DNA from: Sparassis latifolia | Lineage: Eukaryota > Basidiomycota > Agaricomycetes > Polyporales > Sparassidaceae | NCBI GenBank assembly: GCA_018466975.1 | Contig: CM031563.1 | Coordinates: 2,588,157-2,652,156, forward strand | DNA: 64,000 nt | Direction: 5' to 3' | Shown: positions 33,347 through 45,274 of the stretch, one piece after another | Layout: each line of letters starts with the position of its first letter | Numbering within the stretch: the first letter of the stretch is position 1 | The notes under the pieces: generated by a model | The model's input: only the letters and a program-made list of their open reading frames with translations | Told to the model about the DNA's origin: nothing | Databases searched by the model: none | Position numbers and translations under genes: made by a program

Positions 33347-35673
33347 ATGTCCGCGAACGAGAAGAGCGAGATCGAGAAGCGGGAGCGTGATTCGGTCTCA
33401 GAAGAGTACTCCAAGGAGATTAGGCACATCGACAACGCCGGCCCTATCAATGAGAACGTGAAGCTCGCGAACCCCCTCGCCGGCATCCCCCACGAGCAGC
33501 TCGCCGAAGACGCCGCCGAGTTCGCGAAAACCCACGGCTTGGGTCATCTCATCGAAGAATTCAAGAAGGGCGCTATCATCGCCCAGGATCCCACCGCCTT
33601 CGAGTCCTTGACCATCCTCACCGATGAGGACAAGGACGTCCTTCGTAGGGAGTTGACACACCGTTGGCATCAGCCCTGGCAACTGTATTATCTTGTAATT
33701 CTATGTTCCATGGCCGCTGCAGTCCAAGGCGTGAGTTTTATATTCGTTTCGCCGTTTCAACTTATACCAACGCTCCCTCTTCTTTACTTTCAGATGGACG
33801 AGTCAGTCATTAATGGCGCGAACCTGTTCTTCGTAGCCCCAGATCAATTGAACCTACCCCAGACGGGGCCCCGCGCCAGTAGGAACCAATGGCTCCTCGG
33901 CCTGATCAATTCCGCACCTTATGTACGTGCAAAATAAATTTTCAACGGATTCAGGCTCACCTCCAATTCACAGTTGTGCTGCGGGATTATTGGCTGCTGG
34001 GTATCCGCACCCATGAACAAGTACTTCGGCAGACGAGGAACGATATTCATTAGCGCGACAGTTTCCTTTGTCACCTGCATCTGGCAGGGCTTGACTAACA
34101 CTTGGTGGCATCTCTTCATCGCCCGTTTCTTCCTTGGGTTTGGTGTTGGGCCGAAGAGTGCTACCGTGCCCGTATACGCTGCTGAATGTGCGCCGGCCTC
34201 CATCCGTGGCGGGCTAGTGATGATGTGGTACGTAAAACTTATCAACGATACAAGCGCTGTCTGATGGGCACGACCAAGGCAATTGTGGACTGCGTTTGGT
34301 ATCATGTTCGGATACGTGTGTGACCTTGCGTTCTACCACGTTCCGGATCACCGTCATGTCCATGGTCTCAACTGGCGACTGATGCTGGGCAGTGTGCGTA
34401 GAACGTTCAGTGGTGCCTGCCTCACTGTATATTGACAAATTGGAACTATCATAGGCGGGCGTCCCTGCCCTCTTCATCATGTTCCAGGTGTTCTTCTGCC
34501 CGGAGTCGCCGCGTTGGTTAATGTCAAAGGGTCGCTATCCTGAGGCATATGACTCCCTTGTGAGATTGCGCAACAATCCTATCCAGGCTGCCCGCGACCT
34601 CTACTGTGAGTCCCTCTTATTCATCTTCGTCTACTACTCTGAACTCGCGGCTTCAAGACATCCAGTACTTCTCGAGGCGGAGGAGCAGATCATGGGCGGG
34701 CGCAACCGGTTCCTCGAGCTCTTCACGGAGCCGCGCAACCGGCGCGCGACGCTTGCGTCCTTCATCGTGATGTTCATGCAGCAATTCTGCGGAGTCAACG
34801 TCATCGCGTACTACTCGTCCTCGATCTTCACCCAAGAGGTCTCAGCGAGACCAGCGCGCTGATCGCCTCGTGGGGCTTCGGCATGCTCAACTGGGTGTTC
34901 GCATTTCCCGCGGTGAAGACGATCGACACGTTTGGTCGCAGAAACCTGTTGCTCACTACGTTCCCGCTCATGGCGATCTTCTTGCTCGTGACGGGCTTCG
35001 CGTTTTGGATACCGCCGGGTAAAGGTCGCTTGGCGGTCGTCGCTCTAGGAATCTATCTCTACATCATTTGCTACTCTCCGGGAGAAGGCCCTGTACCGTT
35101 CACGGTGAGTGCATGCGTAAGTATCCCACTCGTGCGAGGTACTGACATTCAGTGCAGTACTCGGCGGAAGCGTTTCCGTTGGTAACGCGCGACGTCGGCA
35201 TGTCCTTCGCGACCGCCATCTTCTGGTTCTTGTGGGTTACTTCCTTCCTGCTGTGAAGCACATGTATTCATGTTCGATCGACGCAGCAACTTTGTTGTCG
35301 CGATCACCTTCCCGCGACTGCTCGGCGCGTTCAAGCCACGGGGCGCGTTCGGGTGGTACGCCGGGTGGAACGTTATAGGGTTCTTCCTCATCCTGCTCTT
35401 CGTCCTCGAGACGAAGGCGCTCTCACTCGAGGAGCTCGACCAAGGTACGCATTCCCTGCCGTGTCTCCGTTTCCGACGAGTGGGCGCTGACGGGCGAGCT
35501 CAGTGTTCTCGGTGCCGACGCACACGCACGCCGCGTACCAGGTCAAGGCGCTCCCATACAACATCAAGAAGCACTTCTTGCGCATGAAGGTCGACCCCCT
35601 CCCGCCGCTGTACGAGTTTGAGGCCGCCGTCGGCGAAAAGCACTACGCACCCGGTGGCGCGGGCCATGCATGA
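33347..35673 (+). CDS. MFS sugar porter (apparent one-base deletion)
   Basis: Member of the sugar porter branch of the major facilitator superfamily, importing sugars or polyols with protons. Nine exons: 33347-33730, 33794-33922, 33974-34227, 34279-34393, 34455-34605, 34666-35104, 35158-35231, 35287-35444 and 35504-35673. An extended acidic N-terminal tail (about 100 aa) precedes the first membrane helix. Family motifs are NKYFGRRGTI after helix 2, RFFLGFGVG, FCPESPRWLMSKGR after helix 6, and DTFGRRNLLL in the second half. PVPFTYSAEAFPL fits the helix 10 region. Between IFTQ and LSETSALIASWGF the frame shifts at 34836-34840: CAAGAGGTC appears where CAAGAGGGTC is expected. Everything else is conserved, so this is a recent lesion or an assembly error. 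Substrate cannot be read from the sequence. Confidence 0.88.
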
Positions 35674-37542
35674 GCAAGGGCCTTCGCGTTCTCCCGAGCA
35701 CCATCGCGCCGGTGTGGAGCGCTGTGCGTTGCTCTGTTGTGCGTGGGGAGTGTTGACGGGCGCAGCCCCTCTCGACGTGATGACCCGCAAGAGTGTAATG
35801 ATCTTTTACGATCCGAGTGGTTCTGCCGCTATGTATTTTAGACTTGTATTCCTAATGACATGCTTCTGGCTACCATCGGATTCAGAATAACGCACATGAG
35901 AAAGATCCGAGTGGCTCTTTCGGATGGTTGGGGCTGTGCTCGTATGATGCATTATGGGAGAAGAGACTGGCATCGCATTGCGAGTGCTACGTGTATCTTG
36001 TGAGTACTAGCGTATTTCTGTAGAGGAACCTTGTGCTCGCCCCTCCGGTGAGGCGTCTGCCATTTTTCGCGCACGGGCCAGACCAGGAATCTGGAGAACA
36101 TGCCCGTAGTGTCTCCGCGACCGGCTCGAGTCGTCCTCTCGATGACTCGCTGTGCACACGTACAAATTCAGATCGAGTTTGGATCGAGCGCTCGATGTTC
36201 CGCCAACCGGCCACTACCTGTCGCCACCATTTACCGCAGTGAACGGATAGCGTTTTTTCGGTAAATCGTCGGACACACAAAGGGCACCGGGCAGTAACTC
36301 CCTCGGACATGCAGCGGTGTGGTTTGGTAGCGCCCAAATCTCTCTGCAAATATTCACGATTTATCCAATTTCTTGCGAGTATGGTTCTCGGACTCGTTCT
36401 CGAGGTGCTCGGTCAGCATTGCAGTGGAAGTTGCCCAGTAGAACCTTACCAAGCATGCCGGCCACCATGAATGCAGGGTGGGTCAGATATCTCGACATGG
36501 AACGGAGGAGCAGAAACGAGGTTGTGATACGTAGGTGTAAGCACTCGCACGCTATTCGACAAGACCTGCGTCTGTATCATTCTTCTATGCCAGCGCGAGA
36601 GGGCACTGTGGAGCATGCACGGCAGCGGCATATGCGAACGCTCGTTGCGGAAATCAGCGGAGAGTCTGCGAAAGTGTCAGACGTGCGCGCGTGGGAGGAA
36701 TATGCGACGGAAATCAATAGCACTGCGGTATACGGTGGTTCGTTCAGCGAGTGCCGACGGTGTTCGCGCTCGTGGTGATTCGAGTAATCGCGTGTACAGC
36801 AGAACTTCCCTGTTCCACGGAACACGCAATGCTCCCAGAAGTGCTTTCTCACTCTCCGATGCGCCAGGAGACAAAGATAAAGTTATGATGACACGTACCA
36901 AAAACTGCAGAGCGTGGGCGCAGGAACGGGCAAGTTGTTCCTTCCCATCGGCCCATCGGCAGTCATCATCGCAGTCACCATCGCAGGCCCGCACCGGTCA
37001 TCCATGGGTGTGATCGCGTTCAAGCGAGTCGCTCTGGTTGTCCAACTATGTCGAAAGGATGACCGTCAGGATCCTGGAGATTATGGAGCGAGGTCACATT
37101 GCTATGATTGATAGCCAGCAAATGAACACGAAATTTAGAGAAAATCCGCACGAGATATTGCGGAACTTCGCGCGCGCCCGTGGTTTCGTATTGAAGGAAG
37201 AGACAGGGCGGTCGTTTGCCAGTGGTTTTGTTGGCCCATGGCCCAGTGCAACTTGAAGTCGTCGTGTCAAGTCAAGATATTATTAGGCGCCCATAACGGA
37301 ACCGAGCGTCTTGCTCGCCCTCCGCATGCAGCATCTTGGCCGACAATAACCAGGCCCAAATACTCGTTATAAAGGCCGTGTCTGCGCTTTGGATAGCTGA
37401 TAGAGCCGATTGCGGCGAGTATCAGTCAGCGTTGCAGCATCTGGCGCTGGCGACTTCTCTGCGTTCTGACCTTGAGTAACGAAACATCTGAACTCAACAC
37501 CTCTACGAGGAGTTCCAATTGTCCAGGTTGTCTTCGGCCACG
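35674..37542. other. Intergenic stretch without a supported gene
   Basis: Only unsupported short ORFs. The 3' end of the transporter gene and the 5' region of the WD40 gene must lie here. No repeat or RNA gene recognised. Confidence 0.45.
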
Positions 37543-39008
37543 ATGACCCAGACGACCTTGCTTCAGTATGAGGCGCCATGTGAGTACGACATCGCACTAC
37601 CTATACGCTCAGTACTTATCCCGCAAACACTGCGACGGTCACAAGGGCCTGTGTATGCTCTCGACTGGTGCAAGACCCCAGCCCCAGGGCAGCAGCTGCG
37701 CCCGCGATCAGCATTTCGTCTAGGGCTCGCGTCGCACACGGAGGACTACCGGAACAGAATCGCCATCGCAGGGCTGCAGGACGAGCGCGTACTTGTGGAA
37801 GATGACTACACGGAGTACCCGGACTTTGTGACGCTCGTGGAAGCCAACCATGGGTATCCTGTGACGAGCCTTCAGTGGCAGCCCGCGACCGCGCCGAGCT
37901 TTGCGTGGAGCCAGAAGGCGGCGACGACGGAGCTGCTCGCGACGACTGGGGACGCGTTGCGGATTTGGGAATATACGAGTGATGGGCAGCCTGCTATGTC
38001 GTCGTATGTGGGCCGGCAGCCCACTTCGAGTGGGCATCGATTAGTGACGAAGATCGCGCTTGCAGGTGTGCGTATGCGCTCCTCTCTCAGAAGTCCTTTA
38101 GCTCACGATTGCACTGTACTACTACAGCAAAGTAAAGTACAGAACCATGGGATGGGTGCGCCACTGACGAACTTCTCGTGGAACGAGAAGGCACCGAGCT
38201 TGGTGGTAACCTCGTCGATCGACACGACTTGCACGGTGTGGAACATCGACACCTCGACGGCGATCACCCAGCTCATCGCGCACGATCGCGAGGTGTACGA
38301 CGTCGCGTGGCTGCCGGGATCAACGGACATTTTCGTGTCCGTCGGCGCGGACGGGAGCCTTCGTGCGTTTGACTTGCGCAGCCTGGAGCACTCGACAATC
38401 CTGTATGAGACTCCGGTACCGAAGAACGTGCAACCGCCGCCCGCGTCGCCGTCTGCGTCTGCGCGCCCGCTGACGTCGCCGCTGCTGCGGATCGCATTCA
38501 ACCCGAACGACTCGAATTACATGTCGACGTTCCACATGGACGGGGCGGACGTGCAAATCCTGGACATGAGGAGCCCGGGATCGCCTGTGATGGAGCTGCG
38601 AGGACACCGCGCGCAGGTGAATGCCCTTGGCTGGGGATCGGCCGCTAGCCCGCTCTTGGCTACCGCAGGTGCGTGCACTAGTCTTACACAGTCGCCTTGA
38701 CGCTGCTCACCGATTGCTCCGGTGCAGGCGATGACTGCCAGCTGCTGCTGTGGGACCTGTCGTCTTACACGCAACTACCGTCGACCTCTCCGCGGACTAC
38801 GAGCACGGGGCTGAGTTCGCCAAGGCCGGACGTGAAAAAACGCGTGGTGACGGACCCGGTGATGGCGTACACCGGACAGAGCGAGATTGTCAACTTGGCG
38901 TGGTCTCCGCAGATAGCGGGGATGGCAATGCATAATGGCTACTCGACTGCGCCAGGCGAATGGCTGGCCATTGCGATGGGGAGATCAATAAGAGCATTGA
39001 AGGTGTAG
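37543..39008 (+). CDS. WD40 repeat protein, DCAF7/WDR68-like
   Basis: DCAF7/WDR68 (plant TTG1/LWD relatives) is a seven-bladed WD40 scaffold for DYRK-type kinases and CUL4-DDB1 ligases. Exons 37543-38067, 38128-38668 and 38728-39008 encode about 448 aa. The N-terminal part has VYALDWCK and RIAIAGLQD followed by YTEYPDFVTLVEANHGYPVT, which resembles the orthologous region. Later blades show SKVQNHGMGAPLTNFSWNE, TVWNIDTSTAITQLIAHDRE, DGSLRAFDLRS, NPNDSNYM, VQILDMRSPG and a final DDCQLLLWDLSS. A Pro/Ser/Ala insertion near residues 285-300 is family-variable. The ATG at 37543 gives MTQTTLLQYEAPCEYDI. The first intron (38068-38127, 60 nt) is a multiple of three and stop-free, so its retention would add 20 residues. 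Confidence 0.9.
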
Positions 39009-39351
39009 ACTGTGTTGTATTGTACCGTACGTGGTGCTTGCTGTATCGTATCAGTGCTATCGGTTTCTGCTTATTCGATTTCTCGTTGAGTGCGGAGTGT
39101 CTGTGTCATTCTTAGCGGTATCTGCGACTGTCAGTTGGAATACCGCAGTACAAGGGCGTATCACGTATCAAACCTCTGTTCTCTCTTATCTCAGGGTGAT
39201 TCTCTCCTCAAAACGAAGTAATCCTATAACTTAGGAATCTCATTTATGCACATTCCTTGACTGATATTTTGGCAGAAGGTGGTCAGCTGCAGACCTAGTA
39301 CCGGCGTTCTCGACGAAGGCGGCTCAAGGACGGAAGCTTTTGGATGGTGGT

Positions 39352-39401
39352 GATAAGATGAAGATAACGCATCTTATCGGGCATAACGTGTACATCTTAT
39401 C
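39352..39401. promoter_or_regulatory. Cluster of four GATA-factor sites
   Basis: TGATAAG (39351-39357), AGATAA (39362-39367) and two CTTATC (39373-39378, 39396-39401) fall within 50 bp, about 160-210 bp upstream of the nucleoside transporter ATG. CATCTTATCGGGC is duplicated. HGATAR sites are bound by fungal nitrogen regulators such as AreA/Nit2, and purine and nucleoside uptake genes are classical targets. Function here is inferred. Confidence 0.5.
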
Positions 39402-39560
39402 GGGCCTACCACCCTAATCTCCACTTTTTTTCATGCACCACATGGCTCCGCCCGTCGACCCGCCGGAAAGTTATACATCCATGGCTGGCCCTCGCAGCGC
39501 TCTTGTGCCCGACCCTTCTCAATCTCCTGCTGCTTTTCTCTGCCAATAGAGCGTGGCGAC

Positions 39561-41935
39561 ATGGATCCATCGACAGGCCCTGAGGAGAGAAAAGCCTCGC
39601 GTACCAGTGTCGACTCTGTGAAGGAAAAACAGCCTGTAGTCGACGCCGAGGCCCAACTCGAGAAAGAACTCGTGCATGACGAGGTAGAGGTTGAGAAAGC
39701 GCGCTCAAAGAACCATTTATTGTATCTGCGGCTACGCGTCGCTATTCTCTTGGGTCTTGCTGGTGCGATTCTGGGGTGGTGGATAACATCCACCATCCTG
39801 CCTGCCACCCGCCATAGATGGTCTGTTTGCTGCTTTCTGCCGACAAGGTTTGTTTGACAAGTTGATTCTGTAGGGTCGTCCAGACGTTCTGGGCGTGGTT
39901 CTTCCTCGTGTAAGTTCTCCGTATCGACGAACGGAGACGCTGCATATAGATTGCGCTCTTTGCAGTGTTATCGCATTTCGATTCATACCGAACAGCGTCG
40001 TCACACGACCTGTCGGCGCAATATGGATCCCCTTCGTCCAGGATCCGTGGTTCAAGTTGCCCAGATGGCTGAGACTGACCATGGGCTGGCTGGCTCTCCT
40101 GGGCATTGTCTTTGGCTCTGCGTTTGGCTTCCCGCTCATCGGTGTACGTGTTGTGCTTCGCGCTCTGTCTTCATGTTTTAATGTTGACACTGCGTGCAGA
40201 ACACCAAGTACGGCGACCGCGCAATCTCGGTGCTCGGTCTCGTAGTCTTCCAGTTCTGTTTCTGGGCGACCTCGACGAACCGCTCGGCCATCCCGTGGTC
40301 TGTATTCCTCCTCTGTCCACCTGTTTAAGATGCTTGATTGCACTATGTCCACTCGTGTAGGCCAACCGTCATTGTCGGCCTGTTCATGCAGCAGGTCATT
40401 GCAATGTTCGTGCTCAAGACGGATGCGGGCTTCTCTATCTTCAAATGGATTGCGACATTGGCTTCAGATTTCCTCTCTCAGGCCAGGCAGGGTGCGACGT
40501 TCTTCTTTGACGCAGAGACCGTCGCGAAGGGTTGGTTCTTCGTCAACACGGTGCGCGTCGCATCGCCCATCGAGTACGGCTGGGATACTGAAAGTCTTTC
40601 TGTGCTGCATAGCTGTCCTCTGTCATCTTCTTCATCGCATTCATCCAGATGATGTACTATCTCGGTGTCATGGAGTGGCTCATCAAGGGCTTGTGAGTCG
40701 GCAATCTCGCTGCCAGCGATGATCCGTCTGAGCAGCCTCTGTAGCGCGTGGATTTTCTTCAAGTTGATGAATGTCTCTGGTGCAGAAGCTGTCGTCGCCG
40801 CTGCATCGCCGTTCATCGGCCAGGGAGAATCCGCGTGTCTTGTCAAGCCCTACGTCGACCTCATGACCGAATCCGAGCTGCACCTCACCATGACCGCCGG
40901 TACGCCTGCTACCTTCACCGTGGCCTCCCTCGCTTTCTCACTTCGATTGCCCAGGCTTCTCTACAATCTCTGGCTCCGTAGTTGCCGCGTATATCAACCT
41001 CGGCGTGCCCGCGCAGAACCTCATCACCGCTTCCGTGATGAGCATCCCCGCTTCGATCGCGATCAGCAAAATGCGCATTCCGGAGACGGACGAGCCCGTC
41101 ACGCGTGGCCGTGTAACGGTCGACCGCGGTGACGACAAGAATCGGCCGACGAACGCGTTGCACGCCTTCAGTCAGGGCGCGCTCTTCGGGCTCATCGTCG
41201 CAGGGCAGATTCTGTGAGCACCGTGCCTCCGCATCTTTGTGTACCACTGACCGCTGCGTCCCGGCATAGCACGAACGTGCTGACGGTTGTGTCGCTCGTG
41301 GCGATGATCAACGGGCTGTTGACGTGGATCGGCAAGGGCTTCGGACTGCACCAGCTCACGCTGCAGCTCATCCTGCGCTATGTGCTCTACCCTGTTACGT
41401 TCTTCATGGGTCCTGGTCCTCTCCTGCCGTGTCGGAGGCCTGCTGACTTCTCTAATCATAGGCGTGCCCCGCAACGAGATTCTCCGCGTCTCGGAGCTCC
41501 TCGCGACGAAGCTCATAGAGAACGAGTTCGTCGGGTATAGCGGTGCGTGGCCCGTCCTCTATAGTCCTCCTTCGTTTTTGCCGCTCCCTTCGTCCTCCCA
41601 TGCACACAGGCTGACCGCACAGGTCGACCCGACAGACCTCACGACGATCATGAAGAGCCATAACCCGCTCTCGCAGCGCGCCTTCACGATCGCGTCCTAC
41701 GCACTCTGCGGGTTCGCGAACCTCGGCTCGCTGGGCATCCAGATCGGCGTGCTCAGCGCGCTCGCGCCGTCGCGCGCCAAGATCATTTCGCGCATTGCGT
41801 TGTCTGCCATGTTCTGCGGGTTCATCTCGTGCGTGCCGTTCGTCCTTGGTCGTTGTGTGCTAAGTCTGATATGCAATGTGATGTCCGCGAGGCAGCACGA
41901 TGCAGACCGCGGGCATCGCGGGCATGCTGGTATAA
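39561..41935 (+). CDS. Concentrative nucleoside transporter (CNT/NupC family)
   Basis: CNT proteins import nucleosides using a proton or sodium gradient. Twelve exons, all junctions in frame, give roughly 580 aa. The N-terminus is a hydrophilic tail ([18 protein letters not shown]) followed by [20 protein letters not shown], the first membrane segment. The family core is excellent: [34 protein letters not shown], then [19 protein letters not shown], the substrate-binding re-entrant region. [20 protein letters not shown] and [20 protein letters not shown] follow, and the second half has [20 protein letters not shown] and [10 protein letters not shown]. It ends AGIAGMLV. The upstream GATA cluster suggests nitrogen control. 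The exon junction near 41541-41640 uses the AG before ACCTCACG to keep frame; this is the least certain join. Confidence 0.93.
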
Positions 41936-42524
41936 TGTCCCTCCATACGGGTGTGCGTTACAATTCGTATATGGGCAGTGATGACTGTAATGTTACTCGT
42001 ATTGTATGTATCTTGCTGTGGTCGCGCGCCGCGCTGTGTTGTAAGTACCTCCTCTGTGTGCGCCACCGTGTATTCTACAAGGCTCTCTATTTCTCTTTAC
42101 ACGACCATCTTGACTCTCACCGAGCGCATCGTCTAAAGTGATCGGCGGGCAAAAAGACGGATGTACATTTGCAGAGACATGGAACCGTGATTTCGGCAGA
42201 AAATCATCGAATATGGGATAATAAATGTATCGCACCTACGCTTAGGGTCTGGTGAGCACAGGTACGTAGATGCTGTAGGTGTCTAGTAAATCTCGAAGGA
42301 ACATAGTTGGCGCACGACAGGAGGGGTATACCTTCTCGACCACTCCCTGAAGGTATATGCATCGCGCGCGCACGCTCTGTCCGGAACGACATTGAGCATA
42401 GAGCTCTTCCCATCTTGTGTATCCTCGTCGCAGGCACACAGCAGCTTCGATGGCCAGTGAGCGATGTTGCCAAGAAGAGAATTCAGCGATGCTCACCACG
42501 TCACTCGCCCCACAAGAGGGGAAA
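41936..42524. other. Intergenic, convergent 3' regions
   Basis: Lies between the nucleoside transporter stop (+) and the J-domain protein stop (-). No gene or repeat recognised. Confidence 0.5.
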
Positions 42525-43299
42525 TTACTCCTCCTGTGCATGATCTGCTAGGACTGGTGCTGCAATAAGACTGTCGTCTGGCCGGCTGCGCGAACCAACT
42601 GCTGCGGTAGCACGGGCTTGCTGTCGGGCGCGCTCGAGGGCCTCTGTCATCGCCTGCTGGCGCATCGAATATGTCTGGGCAACGAACAAGCCGAGCGCCT
42701 GCGGTTCCCTGTTACCTCAATCCCCCCTGGAAAGTAAGACGGCTAACCACGCACCAGAAATATTGCAGCGAGGATCATGCGGTCCTTCCACACCTCGTCG
42801 AACCCGACCTCCAAGTCCGCGCGGCGGCGTTGACGTTCCCGCCACATCGCTGCGCTGAGGTTATGGTACGTCGTCGCATGCTCTGGACCGTCGTTTCCAG
42901 GACCGCCATGCGTCTTGGCTTTGCCGGAGAGGACTGCGTACGCGGAGCTGATAGACTGGAAGCGGGAGTGCGCGGTCTCGGGCGGGACAGCACGGCTGAT
43001 GGGGGAATCGGGATGGTAGATACGGACGAGGTCGTAGTCTGCCGAGCGATTAGTTGTTCAATTGTGTAAGTAACGGACAGTGGAAAGGACGGACAGCGGG
43101 CTTTGACTTGGTCGCGTGATGCACTATGGGATAAGTGAAAGATCTGGTGCGGCGTTGGGTTTGCATTCGTCGGGTAGGGGAACGGATTTGAGCTGGAGGA
43201 GACGTTCCGTCGCGGTGGGCAGCAGTACGTAGGTCGTAGGCATTGACAACGCCGCCCAAGCCGCAGCGGTGCGGGCGTTGGCCGGAGTATTCGAATCAT
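42525..43299 (-). CDS. Mitochondrial-type J-domain (DnaJ) protein
   Basis: J-domain proteins stimulate Hsp70 ATPase. Exons 43299-43095, 43038-42755 and 42698-42525 give 220 aa in frame. The start is Arg-rich and without acids (MIRILRPTPAPLRLGRRCQC), as in a mitochondrial presequence. The J domain spans about residues 48-105: HQIFHLSHSASRDQVKARYY, then DLVRIYHPDSP carrying the HPD tripeptide, then FQSISSAYAVLSGKAK. A hydrophobic segment near residues 145-165 (MILAAIFLALGLFVAQ) may anchor it in the inner membrane, followed by an Ala/Gln/Arg-rich helical tail. Related fungal proteins are short membrane-anchored J proteins of the Jid1 type; this particular orthology is a guess. The intron before the hydrophobic segment joins cleanly. 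Confidence 0.85.
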
Positions 43300-43755
43300 C
43301 AGTTAGAATCCTAAATCAGCTCTCTGAAAGATAGGTTAATTAAGATACCAGCGAGAGAGTGGTCGAAGGATTCAAGAGACATAAGCACAGCACTATATTG
43401 GCGACTACAGTAGACGTGGGGAACGACCCGGAGTACCGCGGGCGCTTGCATTCGGATGCCCCGGCGACGGCTCTCCTACAAAAGTACTTTATGTAAGTAA
43501 CTTGAATCTAGCTCATCTCATGGAAGGCGACTGCAGCAGCTGGCTAGCATCGAGGATTGCTACAGTCAATGTAAATGACCGACTCGCGGCTTCGCTGCTG
43601 TACATGCTGGAGCACTGAAGTGCTTGCTCTTCAGGCACGACAGATATCTTCTGCTTTAACTCCTGCCCTGGCATTCCGTAGCAAGTAACTCGTAAAGTCT
43701 TGTTCGTGCATTCAAATTTGGTTTAACCTCTGGTTACTAGTTCAGTGTTTCTCTG
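43300..43755. other. Upstream region of the J-domain gene
   Basis: No supported gene. It should hold the promoter of the minus-strand J-domain gene and possibly the 5' part of the next, unrecognised locus. Confidence 0.4.
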
Positions 43756-45195
43756 GGTCCAACTTGAACAGAATTATCAGACAAAACTACATCTTGAGTG
43801 TGCTGCTCGTGGCTGCGTTAGCGGACGTTTCGAGGCGTATGTACGACAATGTCTGCGATCCTGGCGCTTTGAAGAGCGTTGATCCTCTTCACAAATTATT
43901 GCCCGACGGTGCCAGAGCTGGAGGGATGTGGAAGTGAGTCTCGAGTAGTCTCCCAAAGGCAGTGTAGCTACTCTGCTTCAACCTTCGTACCTCAGGATAT
44001 CCGTATCTGACATCTTGAGCTTCTTTCGCTATCTCACAGAGCATTGACGCATCTAAATTCAGATATAGTCCCGGACGAGTAGTCCGGACCATGCACGAAG
44101 CTTTCCAAAGTCGCGTAATGGATGCCTGCAATTATCCATCTGAACGCGAGCGGGAAGACGTTCGAGAATTATATCGCGACTTCCGACGGACACCGGGAAG
44201 GTCACAGGTTGTAGGGGACAAATTCGCGAGAGGGCTGTCTAAGCACGGCGTGGACATGGTGCGTTCCGCGACAAACCACTCTAGAGGTGTTCGTCTACGC
44301 GGTGAACATTCGAGTACCGCTAGAGGGAAAGCCGAAGGAGGAGGGGACGGATTCGTCAGTCGAGGTCTTTAGAGGGAAAGTTGCGGGATCGACCTGGACG
44401 CACGTTACTACCGTCGAGGACCCACTGGTGTTCACACTGAAGATGTCGCCGGCTCGAATGACTGGATGAATCTCTGTTTCTCCAATGGCCGCACCTCGAA
44501 GACGAATGAGCTTGTAGGTCATTCGACCAGGTTACGGGTGAACACGTGAATGTGGAACTGACACAAGTCTAGTATCTCACAATGGAAGCTTTCCTCGCGC
44601 TGCTAACGTTGACGGTCGTTTATTGCCATATGGATGAGGACTGTAAGATCGCTGCACACGCCTTAGCCACTGGAAGCGGCATCACGATGAGCTGCACTAG
44701 CGACACATTCTACCTGGAGTCCAAGGCAAGGAATAATATATCTGCTTGAGAACTTTGAGAAGTGGGCCGACGACACGCCTCGTGTGAAGAACGTAGTGAC
44801 TATTGGTCGGATTCGCAGGACGTTACGCATTATGTTCCTGCTGATGAAACGATGTTCTAGGTCTGGTCATGGATAGCCTCATTGTGGACAGTGAGGGCGC
44901 TCTATGGGCTGCACTGAGTATCTGTACCACTCAAGGACCTGCGGCGCTGACCCACGTTGGTTCACTACTTCCAGCTGCAGGCTTGGTGTCTTCGCAATTG
45001 GCGCTATGTCGAATTAATATGAAAGGCGGCGAAAACTTTATCGAAAGACGCTCCTGGTTCGTGTACATACAAACCGTTATGATCAGGATGGCGGATTCGA
45101 ATGTGGTTGCTTCTGAACCGCACTGTCTGGACTTCGAGGATTTATCATGTGATCATCTGCTCTCGTTCAAAGCTATAACAAGTGCCGGCCGTTGA
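43756..45195 (+). CDS. Unrecognised candidate gene or gene relic
   Basis: Several stretches read like real protein: SRRMYDNVCDPGALKSVDPL and LLPDGARAGGMWK before a GTGAGT donor at about 43934; SIDASKFRYSPGRVVRTMHE, FQSRVMDACNYPSERERED and LSKHGVDM after an AG near 44040; then FVYAVNIRVPLEGKPKEEG and STWTHVTTVEDPLVFTLKMS around 44290-44455; then MEAFLALLTLTVVYCHMDED near 44583 and a 108-codon frame at 44869-45195. They fall in different frames on the same strand with plausible splice signals, but I could not assemble one uninterrupted model and recognise no family. It may be a fast-evolving lineage-specific gene or a pseudogene. Confidence 0.35.
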
Positions 45196-45274
45196 GAACC
45201 AACAGAAACATTTCCACACTGAACGTCTCAGTCCCCCCCTCTGCGTTTAATTTTTGAAGGAACCCTGTTGCAAA

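Noticed and set aside
36317..37256. Plus-strand ORFs of 153 and 132 codons
   Set aside because: Overlapping frames with no conserved motif and no splice continuity; considered intergenic.
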